Shown one piece after another: positions 1 through 6,641 of a stretch of DNA of 9,306 nt. The stretch comes from Gemmatimonadota bacterium (GTDB lineage: Bacteria > Gemmatimonadota > Gemmatimonadetes > Gemmatimonadales > Gemmatimonadaceae): positions 2,488-11,793 of the forward strand of contig JAHFCS010000023.1 of NCBI GenBank assembly GCA_023249395.1, written 5' to 3'. Both the position numbers and the translations under genes were made by a program. Within the stretch, counting starts at the first letter, position 1, and each line of letters opens with the position of its first letter. The notes beneath the pieces were generated by a model. It did not search any database and was not told the DNA's origin. It was given only the letters and a program-made list of their open reading frames with translations.

Positions 1-453
1 ACTGTTGCCGCTGAGAACTCGCACGCAGGTGTTCCAGCGGAGGATTGCGCCGTCGTTTCCGGGCGGCCTGATCGCCTCCGCCTTTTCGTACCAGGTCATC
101 GCTTCACGGAGCGAGTCATAGGCCATTCCCCCCGAACCCATTCCTCCGCTCGCGAGCAGGGACTGGCCGCGCCGCTCGGCAACCATGCCAGTGTAGTACG
201 CCCGCTGATACTCGTCGGCAATGCGTGCCAGATACTCCCTCGCGCGTTTCACGCCGGACGCGGCGACACCGCTGTCCACGTCGGTAAGAGCGAGTACGAG
301 CATCACCAGCACCTGCTGATTCTCCGGATCGACTTCGAGAATGTCGAGGCAGATGCTCTCCGCCGCCCATGACTGATTGAGCAGCCGATAACGCTCGGCT
401 TTGTGGATCGCCCGCGGAATGGCGTCGCGCGAGATCGGTTTCAGCTGGAACAT
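1..453 (-). CDS. TPR-repeat protein, partial (C-terminus beyond left edge)
   Basis: An open frame of 151 codons with no stop reaches the left edge. The start is ATG at 453-451, preceded by a strong Shine-Dalgarno AAGGGGG (459-465) with a 5-nt spacer. The protein looks like helical tetratricopeptide repeats. Residues 14-47 form a helix pair ending in the typical 'EVDPEN' turn, and residues 112-148 form another ending in 'EAIRPPGNDD'. A glycine-rich turn lies at 102-110. There is no signal peptide or membrane segment, so it is probably a cytoplasmic scaffold or protein-binding protein. It follows sdhB by 32 bases with no terminator between them and is probably the last or a late gene of the sdh operon. 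A role in complex II assembly is possible, but nothing in the sequence shows it. The specific function is unknown. Confidence 0.75.
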   Translation of the reverse strand, partial: MFQLKPISRDAIPRAIHKAERYRLLNQSWAAESICLDILEVDPENQQVLVMLVLALTDVDSGVAASGVKRAREYLARIADEYQRAYYTGMVAERRGQSLLASGGMGSGGMAYDSLREAMTWYEKAEAIRPPGNDGAILRWNTCVRVLSGNS

Positions 454-458
454 TCGTT

Positions 459-465
459 CCCCCTT
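459..465 (-). promoter_or_regulatory. Ribosome binding site of the TPR gene
   Basis: AAGGGGG on the minus strand, 5 nt before the ATG at 453. It fixes the start and shows that this gene, unlike sdhB and sdhA, has its own initiation site rather than relying on overlap. Confidence 0.6.
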
Positions 466-485
466 GCTCGCCTCGGCATTAACAC

Positions 486-1325
486 TCAGGACTTCCTGCG
501 GAAGAGGCGAACGAGCCGCCTGAGCGGATCATAGTGTTCGTCGACCACGCGCTCCTTCAGTGGAATGATCGCATTGTCGGTGATGGTGATGTTTTCGGGA
601 CAGACTCTCGTACAGCATTTGGTGATGTTGCAGTAGCCGATGCCGTAAGCTTGACGCAGCTCGGCCGCGCGATTCTCGATGTCGAGCGGGTGCATCTCGA
701 GCGCTGCGACATGGACCAGAAAGCGGGGTCCGATGAACTCATCGTGCTTCTGGTGATCGCGAAGCACGTGGCAGGTGTCCTGGCACAGAAAGCATTCGAT
801 GCACTTCCGGAACTCCTGAACGCGGTCAACGTCGGACTGCGCCATCCTCCAGGTACCGTCGGGAGCGTCGGGAATGCGGGGTTTGAACTTCGCGATCCGC
901 TTCTTCACGGCGAAATTCCACGATACGTCGGTCACGAGGTCCCTTACCGGTGGGAAAGCGCGCATCGGCTCGACGGTGACGGCCTTTTCGAGATCCAGGT
1001 CGTTGAGCCGCGTCATGCACATCAGTCGCGGCATGCCGTTCACTTCCGCCGAGCAGGAGCCACATTTGCCGGCCTTGCAGTTCCAGCGGACGGCGAGGTC
1101 GTTGGCGCTTTCTGCCTGGATCTGATGGATGGCGTCGAGCACGACCATTCCCTCCGAGACGGACGTCGTGTACTCCTCGAACGCGCCGCCCGAGGAGTCA
1201 CCGCGCCACACGCGGAAGGCCGCACGCTTCGACTCCCCACCGGCGCTCTCGCCGCTTCGTTCGGCAGCGCGCTGTCCGCTCTCGACAATCTCCCGCGAGA
1301 CGCTCGTCGTTCCACCCGCGGTCAC
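486..1325 (-). CDS. sdhB: Succinate dehydrogenase iron-sulfur subunit
   Basis: This 279-residue subunit carries electrons from the flavoprotein to the membrane anchor. An N-terminal plant-type ferredoxin domain holds a [2Fe-2S] cluster (C83, C88, C91 in 'CKAGKCGSC', then C103). A C-terminal domain holds a [4Fe-4S] site (C175, C178, C181, C185 in 'CIECFLCQDTC') and a [3Fe-4S] site (C232, C238, C242 in 'CNITKCCTRVCP'). The fourth [4Fe-4S] cysteine is followed by His rather than the Pro of E. coli SdhB. As I recall, the 'CIECFLCQDTCH' wording is typical of the actinobacterial Sdh1-like group. The GTG start overlaps the sdhA stop (GTGA) and has GAGGAG at 5 nt. The first 35 residues are a low-complexity Ser/Gly/Glu-rich extension before the ferredoxin fold. 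The product is peripheral, on the cytoplasmic face of the membrane. Confidence 0.95.
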   Translation of the reverse strand: MTAGGTTSVSREIVESGQRAAERSGESAGGESKRAAFRVWRGDSSGGAFEEYTTSVSEGMVVLDAIHQIQAESANDLAVRWNCKAGKCGSCSAEVNGMPRLMCMTRLNDLDLEKAVTVEPMRAFPPVRDLVTDVSWNFAVKKRIAKFKPRIPDAPDGTWRMAQSDVDRVQEFRKCIECFLCQDTCHVLRDHQKHDEFIGPRFLVHVAALEMHPLDIENRAAELRQAYGIGYCNITKCCTRVCPENITITDNAIIPLKERVVDEHYDPLRRLVRLFRRKS

Positions 1326-3145
1326 TTATTCTCCTCCACGATCTCCGTGAGATCCCGGCGCATCGGGGGAATCTGCACGCGACTTACGGTCATGTCTCCC
1401 GAAGTGCCGCGGGTGACGACGATGTTGAAGTCTGCGTAGACAGGATTCTTTTCCGGAAAATCGTCGCGAAAGTGGCCGCCGCGGCTCTCCTTGCGCTCCA
1501 GCGCCGAGCGAGTAATAGCCTCGGCGACGGTCAACAGGTTCCGGAGGTCGAGTGCCGTGTGCCAGCCCGGATTGTATTCCCTGTTTCCAGTCACACCCAC
1601 TCGGGCGGCGCGCGCCCTGAGAGTCGCTATTCCGTCGAGCGCGCGTCGCATCTCCTCCTCGCGCCGGACGATCCCGACGAGCTCCTGCATCATCTCCTGG
1701 AGGGCGTACTGCACCTGGTACGGCCCCTCGGTGGATTGTTCAATCATTGCCCGCTCGAATGGCTCGAGCGACGCCGCCGCCGCTGATTCGACATCATCCG
1801 CGGTGACTCGCACCGCCGGAGAGTCGGCGGCAAACATCGCCGCGTGCTCGCCCGCCCGCTTGCCGAATACGAGAAGATCCGAGAGCGAATTGCCGCCGAG
1901 TCGGTTGGCACCGTGAAGGCCGGCCGCTGACTCGCCGGCGGCAAACAGTCCGGGAAGTGTGGACATCTGCGTGTCGCCATCGACGCGGATTCCCCCCATC
2001 ATGTAATGCGTCGTCGGGCCGACTTCCATCGGCTCCGCCGTGATGTCGATGTCGGCGAGCTGCTTGAACTGGTGGTACATGCTCGGAAGCTTCTTCCTGA
2101 TGTGCTCGGGCGCGTTGCGGATCCGCGACTTGATCCACGAGATGTCGAGAAACACGCCGCCGTGAGGGCTTCCCCTCCCTTCCCGCACCTCGCGCATTAT
2201 GCAGCGCGCGACGTGATCGCGCGTCAGCAGCTCGGGGGGCCGGCGGGCATTCTTGTCTCCCATCACGTACTGCCACCCTTCTTCTTCGTTGTCCGCCGTC
2301 TGGCTGCGGTAGTTCTCGGGGATGTCGTCGAACATGAAGCGGCGGCCGTCGCGATTGACGAGTATCCCTCCCTCACCGCGCACACCCTCGGTCACGAGAA
2401 TTCCCTTCACGCTCGGCGGCCAGACCATCCCGGTCGGGTGAAACTGCACGAACTCCATGTCCTGAAGCGCGGCTCCGGCGCGATAGGCGAGCGATTGGCC
2501 GTCTCCCGTGTACTCCCAGCTGTTGCTGGTGATGTCGTAGGCGCGGCCGATGCCGCCGGTCGCCAGAACCACGGCCCGGCTGGCGAAGACCTTGAACCGC
2601 CCGCGGTCGCGGTCATACGCGAATGCGCCGGCGATCCGGTCGCCGTCTTTGAGCAGCGTAACGACCGTGCACTCCATGTGGATGTCGATCCCGAGATGGA
2701 TCGCATGGTCCTGGAGAGTACGGATCATCTCGAGCCCGGTGCGGTCGCCGACATGCGCGAGACGGGGATACTTGTGGCCGCCGAAGTTGCGCTGGAGAAT
2801 GCGACCGTCGGGTGTACGGTCGAAAACCGCTCCCCACGCTTCGAGCTCGCGCACGCGGTCAGGCGCCTCGCGGGCGTGAAGCTCGGCCATTCTCCAGTTG
2901 TTCATGTACTGCCCGCCGCGCATTGTGTCGGCGAAGTGCACCCGCCAGTTGTCGCGCTCGTCCACATTCGCCAGCGCCGCGGCAACACCACCCTCGGCCA
3001 TCACGGTGTGCGCCTTTCCGAGGAGAGACTTGCAGACGAGGCCGACGCGGGCTCCTGAAGCCGCAGCTTCGATCGCCGCCCTCAGTCCCGCGCCGCCTGC
3101 TCCGACGACGAGAACGTCGTGAGCGCTCGTCTCATAGTCGGCCAT
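1322..3145 (-). CDS. sdhA: Succinate dehydrogenase flavoprotein subunit
   Basis: This 607-residue catalytic subunit oxidises succinate to fumarate in the TCA cycle and passes electrons to SdhB. The FAD dinucleotide-binding motif GAGGAG is at residues 15-20. H46 in 'GKAHTVMAEGG' matches the histidine that binds FAD covalently in this family. Substrate-site residues are present: FHPTG (235-239), R256 in 'TEGVRGEGG', H380 in 'PTTHYMMGG' and R415 in 'GANRLGGNSLSDLLVFG'. The C-terminal SRGGHFRDDFP motif (554-564) is intact. The length is normal and no key residue is missing. The ATG follows the stop of the membrane-anchor gene directly (TAGATG), and the 3' end overlaps sdhB by 4 bases, so the three subunits are probably made in step. 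Fumarate reductases share these motifs. The aerobic-type anchor beside it favours succinate oxidation, but direction cannot be proved from sequence. Confidence 0.96.
   Translation of the reverse strand: MADYETSAHDVLVVGAGGAGLRAAIEAAASGARVGLVCKSLLGKAHTVMAEGGVAAALANVDERDNWRVHFADTMRGGQYMNNWRMAELHAREAPDRVRELEAWGAVFDRTPDGRILQRNFGGHKYPRLAHVGDRTGLEMIRTLQDHAIHLGIDIHMECTVVTLLKDGDRIAGAFAYDRDRGRFKVFASRAVVLATGGIGRAYDITSNSWEYTGDGQSLAYRAGAALQDMEFVQFHPTGMVWPPSVKGILVTEGVRGEGGILVNRDGRRFMFDDIPENYRSQTADNEEEGWQYVMGDKNARRPPELLTRDHVARCIMREVREGRGSPHGGVFLDISWIKSRIRNAPEHIRKKLPSMYHQFKQLADIDITAEPMEVGPTTHYMMGGIRVDGDTQMSTLPGLFAAGESAAGLHGANRLGGNSLSDLLVFGKRAGEHAAMFAADSPAVRVTADDVESAAAASLEPFERAMIEQSTEGPYQVQYALQEMMQELVGIVRREEEMRRALDGIATLRARAARVGVTGNREYNPGWHTALDLRNLLTVAEAITRSALERKESRGGHFRDDFPEKNPVYADFNIVVTRGTSGDMTVSRVQIPPMRRDLTEIVEENK
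1331..1336 (-). promoter_or_regulatory. Ribosome binding site of sdhB inside the end of sdhA
   Basis: GAGGAG on the minus strand lies 5 nt before the GTG at 1325-1323, within the last codons of sdhA. It supports the GTG start, which shares the bases GTGA with the sdhA stop, and so supports the N-terminal extension of SdhB. Confidence 0.6.
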
Positions 3146-3949
3146 CTACAGCAGTCTCCAGTCATGCCAGATCCCCAGCGACAGCATGCGGATGTAGATG
3201 TCGCAGAAGGCGACCATGAACAGACTTGCCCATGCCCATCGCATGTGTCCGCGATTAAAACAGCTCACGCAATCGTAGGCCTTCTTTCGCGCCGGCGCCC
3301 CGGAAAGGCGGTCCACATAGCCGCCGACGAGATGGCGCAGAGAATGGCAACCGAAGGTGTAGCCGCCGAGGAGAATGACATTCGCCACGAGGAGAATCGT
3401 CCCGACGCCGATGCCGAAGTGGCGCACGCCCGTGCCAGGGTCGGTGAACCACATCGCCTTCCACACATCGATGGAAAGGAATACCAGAAACGCGAGGGCG
3501 AAATAGAGGAAGTATCGATGAACATTCTGGAGGACCAGCGGTAACGATCGCTCGCCCCTGTATCCGGTGCGTGGCTCGCCGACAGTGCAGCTCGGTGGAT
3601 CGGACCAGAATGCCTTGTAGTACGCGCCGCGGTAGTAGTAGCAGGTGAGCCTGAATCCGGCCGGAAAAGGAAGTATCAGCAGCGCCGGTGAGAACGGCAG
3701 CCAGCCGGGCCACCCGCCAGGCTTGGGCCCGAACCAGCTCTCACGGAATTCTGAGAACAGCAGCGGTGAGTAGAAGGGCGAGAGGTAGTTCCCGTACGCG
3801 TAATGCGTATTCTGAAACGCTGCCCAGGTAGCATAGCCGAGAAACGAGGAGAGGATCGTGAAGACGATCAGCGGCTCGATCCACCACAAATCGGGACGCA
3901 TGGTCTCTCCCCATTTGCGGCGTCTCAGCTGAACTACCTGCGTGGCCAT
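3146..3949 (-). CDS. sdhC: Succinate dehydrogenase membrane anchor, type F (Sdh1-like)
   Basis: A 267-residue integral membrane protein with about five hydrophobic segments (roughly 24-44, 84-103, 137-165, 177-200, 235-257). It sits directly before sdhA and replaces the usual SdhC/SdhD pair. It is rich in Cys and His near membrane edges: C103 ('TCYYYRGAYYKAFW'), C121, H144, H177, C201-H202 and H206 ('GCHSLRH'), C227 and C230 ('DCVSC'), H235. This matches the single-anchor complex II described for Mycobacterium smegmatis Sdh1, in which a Rieske-type [2Fe-2S] cluster in the anchor passes electrons to quinone. Which residues are ligands here is my inference. No separate SdhD gene is seen. The start is uncertain: the first ATG (3949) has only a weak ribosome site, whereas Met17 (ATG at 3901) has GGGGAGAG just upstream and would give 251 residues. 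Confidence 0.85.
   Translation of the reverse strand: MATQVVQLRRRKWGETMRPDLWWIEPLIVFTILSSFLGYATWAAFQNTHYAYGNYLSPFYSPLLFSEFRESWFGPKPGGWPGWLPFSPALLILPFPAGFRLTCYYYRGAYYKAFWSDPPSCTVGEPRTGYRGERSLPLVLQNVHRYFLYFALAFLVFLSIDVWKAMWFTDPGTGVRHFGIGVGTILLVANVILLGGYTFGCHSLRHLVGGYVDRLSGAPARKKAYDCVSCFNRGHMRWAWASLFMVAFCDIYIRMLSLGIWHDWRLL
3905..3912 (-). promoter_or_regulatory. Possible ribosome binding site for an internal start of sdhC
   Basis: GGGGAGAG on the minus strand lies 3 nt before the ATG at 3901-3899 (Met17), with its GGAG core 5 nt away. The upstream ATG at 3949 lacks a comparable site. This suggests that the mature anchor may begin 'MRPDLWW', 16 residues shorter. Confidence 0.4.
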
Positions 3950-3955
3950 TCGCGG

Positions 3956-4180
3956 CTATTTCTTTTCCTGAGGAGTCTTGTCGGCGAGATAGAGCTCGAG
4001 ATACCCGCATTCCTCGCACACGAACGGCATGACTATGATTCCCGAACCGGGATCGATGGTCCCGCCGGTCCCTGAGGTCGTCGCTCCATCGACGTTCACG
4101 AGCGCCTTGAATCGCTCCGTACGGCCCATGCGCGTGTTGGGGTGATTCATGCAATAGCGCTTTCCGTCCCTGAGTGGCAT
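3956..4180 (-). CDS. Small zinc-ribbon-like protein, first gene of the sdh operon
   Basis: A 74-residue soluble protein. Two paired ligand sites, C10/H13 ('YCMNHP') and C55/C58 ('FVCEECGY'), are separated by about 42 residues and could bind one zinc ion in a ribbon fold. The ending 'CEECGYLELYLADK' resembles the 'CxxCGYxEfY' close of the zinc_ribbon_13 (DUF2082-type) family, but that link is from memory and uncertain. The ATG has GAGGAG at 6 nt (4187-4192), a strong site, so the gene is real. It ends 6 bases before the first ATG of the membrane anchor, so it is cotranscribed with sdhCAB. Its role is unknown. A part in complex II maturation or in metal or redox sensing would fit the context but is not shown by the sequence. 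Confidence 0.8.
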   Translation of the reverse strand: MPLRDGKRYCMNHPNTRMGRTERFKALVNVDGATTSGTGGTIDPGSGIIVMPFVCEECGYLELYLADKTPQEKK

Positions 4181-4186
4181 GCGTGA

Positions 4187-4192
4187 CTCCTC
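4187..4192 (-). promoter_or_regulatory. Ribosome binding site of the zinc-ribbon gene
   Basis: GAGGAG on the minus strand, 6 nt before the ATG at 4180. It is the best ribosome site in the sdh operon and sets the operon's first start codon. Confidence 0.6.
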
Positions 4193-4207
4193 GGATGAAG
4201 ATGTGTG

Positions 4208-4223
4208 TTGCCTTTAGAGGCAA
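4208..4223. repeat. Inverted repeat upstream of the sdh operon
   Basis: A perfect 6-bp inverted repeat, TTGCCT-TTAG-AGGCAA, centred 35 bases upstream of the zinc-ribbon start codon. It could be an operator or a small 5'-leader hairpin of the minus-strand transcript. It is short enough to occur by chance. Confidence 0.35.
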
Positions 4224-4334
4224 ATGTATGGCTGCGGCGAGATGACAGCCAGCCGAGGCACGTGCGTGAGCGGCAAAGAATTCCGTCGGCATGCGCCGCG
4301 TATCGGGTTAGTTTAGCGCCACCGTATTCAGCTT

Positions 4335-4350
4335 CCGATCCCCCCATCGG
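4335..4350. repeat. Inverted repeat upstream of the glycosidase operon
   Basis: A perfect 5-bp inverted repeat, CCGAT-CCCCCC-ATCGG, ending 15 bases before the first GH130 start codon. Its position would suit a repressor site or a leader hairpin. Chance cannot be excluded. Confidence 0.3.
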
Positions 4351-4365
4351 CCTATCAACGCTCTT

Positions 4366-5424
4366 ATGGCGGCTCGACGCGCACCCGAAAATCCGATCAT
4401 CAGCCCCGGCATGCTTCGGCCTTCCCGGCCGGACATGGAAATCGTGGGTGCGTTCAACCCCGGTGTCATACGATATGAGAGCGATGTCGTGCTTCTCCTG
4501 CGCGTGGCCGAGGCACCGCTGCGGAACTCGAGGGGCGAGGTAGCCGCCGCAACCTTCGACCCGAGCTCCGGAAGCATCGAAGTGCAGCGGTGGGCGCCTG
4601 GCACCAAGGGCCTCGACCTGAGCGATCCGCGGATCGTGGTCTTCGAGGGGCGAACGTGGCTCACGTCGCTCTCCCATCTGCGCGTAGCTCGCTCGACGGA
4701 CGGAGTTCATTTTGACGTCGAGGACGCGCCGGCCATTTCGCCGGCCACCGAGCTGGAGTCGTACGGAGTGGAAGATCCACGGATCACCTTTCTGGACGGG
4801 ACATACTGGATCAATTACACCGCCGTTTCGCAGCACGGGATTTCCACCGCACTCGCCTCGACTCGCGATTTTCGCACGTTCAAGCGGCACGGAATCATCT
4901 TTGCGCCTCCCAACCGTGACGTCACGATATTTCCGGAACAGATCGGCGGTCGATATGCCGCACTGCATCGCCCGATGCCCGAAGGATTGGGCGACGCGGC
5001 GATCTGGATCGGCTGGTCTCGTGATCTGATGTCCTGGGGCGACCATAGTTTCGTCGCGCAAGCGCGCCACGATCGTTGGGATGATCACAGGATCGGCGGT
5101 GGCGCAGTTCCGTTTCGCGTGAACGCAGGTGGGCAGGATGCGTGGCTCGCGGTGTATCACGGCGTCGGCCGATCGTCGCACCGGTATTCACTGGGAGCTC
5201 TTCTATTGGATGGTCGCGATCCGACCCGCGTCATTGCCCGCTCGCGCGCCCCGATCCTCGAGCCCGACGCGCCCTATGAACGCACAGGTTTCTACGGCGG
5301 CGTCGTGTTCACCTGCGGCGTGCTCGCCGAGGGCGACGCGGTCCGTATCTATTACGGCGCGGCGGACGAAGTGACGGCCGTCGCCGATCTTTCCCTCGAG
5401 GAAATTCTAAGCGGCATGTCGTGA
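4366..5424 (+). CDS. GH130 family beta-mannoside phosphorylase (or mannosidase), copy 1
   Basis: A 352-residue cytoplasmic protein with the five-bladed beta-propeller signatures of glycoside hydrolase family 130, whose members mostly phosphorolyse beta-mannosides to mannose-1-phosphate. Visible motifs are NPIISPG (9-15), 'LDLSDPRI' (83-90), the catalytic-site 'YGVEDPRI' (133-140, with D137 the likely general acid), 'NRDVTIFPEQ' (183-192), 'LHRPMP' (200-205), 'RIGGGAVPF' (242-250), 'VYHG' (263-266) and 'IYYGAAD' (328-334). R202 and H265 lie in motifs where phosphorylases keep basic phosphate-binding residues, and GH130 hydrolases are reported to lose these. I therefore favour a phosphorylase, with moderate confidence. 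Linkage (beta-1,4 or beta-1,2) cannot be read. No in-frame start exists upstream before a TAG at 4309, so ATG 4366 is the start, although no ribosome site is seen. It overlaps the next gene by 4 bases. Confidence 0.88.
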   Translation: MAARRAPENPIISPGMLRPSRPDMEIVGAFNPGVIRYESDVVLLLRVAEAPLRNSRGEVAAATFDPSSGSIEVQRWAPGTKGLDLSDPRIVVFEGRTWLTSLSHLRVARSTDGVHFDVEDAPAISPATELESYGVEDPRITFLDGTYWINYTAVSQHGISTALASTRDFRTFKRHGIIFAPPNRDVTIFPEQIGGRYAALHRPMPEGLGDAAIWIGWSRDLMSWGDHSFVAQARHDRWDDHRIGGGAVPFRVNAGGQDAWLAVYHGVGRSSHRYSLGALLLDGRDPTRVIARSRAPILEPDAPYERTGFYGGVVFTCGVLAEGDAVRIYYGAADEVTAVADLSLEEILSGMS

Positions 5425-6641
5425 TCACACTCCCTGACGCCGCCCGGACTTCCAGCGTCGATGCATCCCGACCGTTCGAGCTTGGGATCAACTACTGGCC
5501 GCGGGAAAGCGCGATGTACATGTGGCGCGAATTCGATCTCGGCAAGGTGAGGGACGAGCTCGCGCAGATTGCCAACATGGGTTTTGACACGGTGCGATTC
5601 TTCGCACTGACGCGGGACTTCCTGCCGCGTCCCGATGGCGTGGATCCGCAAATGGTCGACCGGCTCGTGCAGGTGGGAGGAGCTGTCAAGGAAGCCGGCC
5701 TCAGGAGTGTGCCCACACTTATCGTCCTCAACATGAGCGGCCGCATCTGGTGGCCGGAATGGATGCTGAATGGAAAGGGACGCCCCGCTGATCTTTTTTC
5801 GGACGCATCGCTTCTGCGCTCTCAGATCTCGCTTGTCGAAAGCTGCGCGCGCGCACTCGCCGGAGACTCGTCGGTGCGCGCGATCGATATCGCCAACGAG
5901 GTCGACGATGCGCAGCGGCCGGCTTCGAGAGACGCGGGCAGGACGTGGGCATCGGTTCTGGCGGCAGCAATCAGGGATGCAGCACCGGGCACGTCCGTCC
6001 AGATTGGCGCCCACCTTCCGTCGCTGACGACGGAAAATCACATGCGTGTCGATGACCTCGCCACTATCGCGGACGAGAACGTCATGCACGCATACCCGCT
6101 TTACTGCCGGACCGCGCGATCGTTCCTCGACCCTGAGCTCGTTCCATTTGCGTGCGCATTGACGTCCGACCTATCGGGAAATGAGCGTCCGACGCTGATG
6201 CAGGAATTCGGATTGTGCACGGCTCCGCTCGGCGCTCCGGGGAATACGATCACCGACGATTTTCTCGGGCAACCATTGGCTCAGTACCTCGCCTCCGAGG
6301 AAGAGGCGGCTGAGTATTATCGATCCGTGCTGGATCGACTGGTGGAAACCGGTGCCGCCGGCGCCTACGCCTGGTGCTATGGCGACTATGACCCGCGCCT
6401 CTTCACTCGGCCGCCCTTGGCGACGGCAGTGCGCGAACGCACATTCGGACTCGTGCGCGCCGATGGAAGTGAGAAGCCGGCCGCGGACGTTTTCCGCGAA
6501 TTCAGGAAGCGTCGCGACAGCGGCGAGCTGGAACGCGGCAATCTCGTTTCCGTTCTGGACGTAAGCGCCGACGAATACTATGAATCTCCCGCCGCGTACT
6601 TCGAGCGGCTGTACGCGAAATGGTTGGCGGGACAGTCGTGA
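5421..6641 (+). CDS. Clan GH-A TIM-barrel glycosidase (GH5-like, cellulase superfamily)
   Basis: A 406-residue soluble enzyme that probably cleaves beta-linked oligosaccharides in the cytoplasm, since it has no signal peptide. The N-terminal barrel strand reads 'LGINYWPRESAMYMW' (21-35), followed by 'GFDTVRFFAL' (54-63). The acid/base is likely E160 in 'DIANEVDD' on strand 4, and the nucleophile is likely E262 in 'TLMQEFGL' on strand 7. H223 and Y225 in 'HAYPLY' and W318 in 'AYAWCYGDYD' would line the pocket. The tail has a 'YYESPAAYFERLYAKW' motif (386-401) outside the barrel. The exact GH family is uncertain. Its place between two GH130 genes suggests a beta-mannosidase or a related exo-enzyme. 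The GTG start shares GTGA with the previous stop, and its own stop overlaps the next start in the same way. Confidence 0.82.
   Translation: MITLPDAARTSSVDASRPFELGINYWPRESAMYMWREFDLGKVRDELAQIANMGFDTVRFFALTRDFLPRPDGVDPQMVDRLVQVGGAVKEAGLRSVPTLIVLNMSGRIWWPEWMLNGKGRPADLFSDASLLRSQISLVESCARALAGDSSVRAIDIANEVDDAQRPASRDAGRTWASVLAAAIRDAAPGTSVQIGAHLPSLTTENHMRVDDLATIADENVMHAYPLYCRTARSFLDPELVPFACALTSDLSGNERPTLMQEFGLCTAPLGAPGNTITDDFLGQPLAQYLASEEEAAEYYRSVLDRLVETGAAGAYAWCYGDYDPRLFTRPPLATAVRERTFGLVRADGSEKPAADVFREFRKRRDSGELERGNLVSVLDVSADEYYESPAAYFERLYAKWLAGQS

Larger units (their letters stand above)
4181..4365. promoter_or_regulatory. Divergent intergenic region between the sdh and glycosidase operons
   Basis: This 185-bp gap separates the two divergent clusters and must hold both promoters. 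I cannot name a convincing -35/-10 pair on either strand. It contains two short perfect inverted repeats, one near each first gene, listed separately. The plus-strand gene at 4366 has no visible Shine-Dalgarno. A TATCAA hexamer ends 7 bases before its ATG, which would suit a leaderless transcript, but this is weak. No open frame in the gap looks coding. Confidence 0.6.

Noticed and set aside
116..370. An 84-codon minus-strand frame near the left edge
   Set aside because: It overlaps the TPR gene in another frame. Its product is Arg/Gly-rich without motifs, while the TPR frame has a strong ribosome site and helical repeats.
454..485. A terminator between sdhB and the TPR gene
   Set aside because: The 32-base gap has no hairpin followed by a T tract. 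It holds only the ribosome site.
534..1439. A plus-strand open frame of 301 codons opposite sdhB
   Set aside because: It spans the sdhA/sdhB junction on the other strand and has no family features, so it is a shadow of the iron-sulfur subunit gene.
2006..3058. A plus-strand open frame of 350 codons opposite sdhA
   Set aside because: It is antisense to a complete, motif-verified sdhA and has no domain or ribosome-site support.
3146..3949. Reading the membrane gene as a cytochrome b type SdhC
   Set aside because: It is twice the usual length and Cys-rich, lacks a separate SdhD partner, and has 'CYYYRGAYYKAFW' and 'GCHSLRH' motifs that fit the type F anchor better.
4147..5181. A long minus-strand open frame (344 codons) opposite the first GH130 gene
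   Set aside because: Its product has no recognisable fold and an Arg/His-rich composition, and it lies antisense to a clear GH130 gene. GC-rich third positions create such frames.
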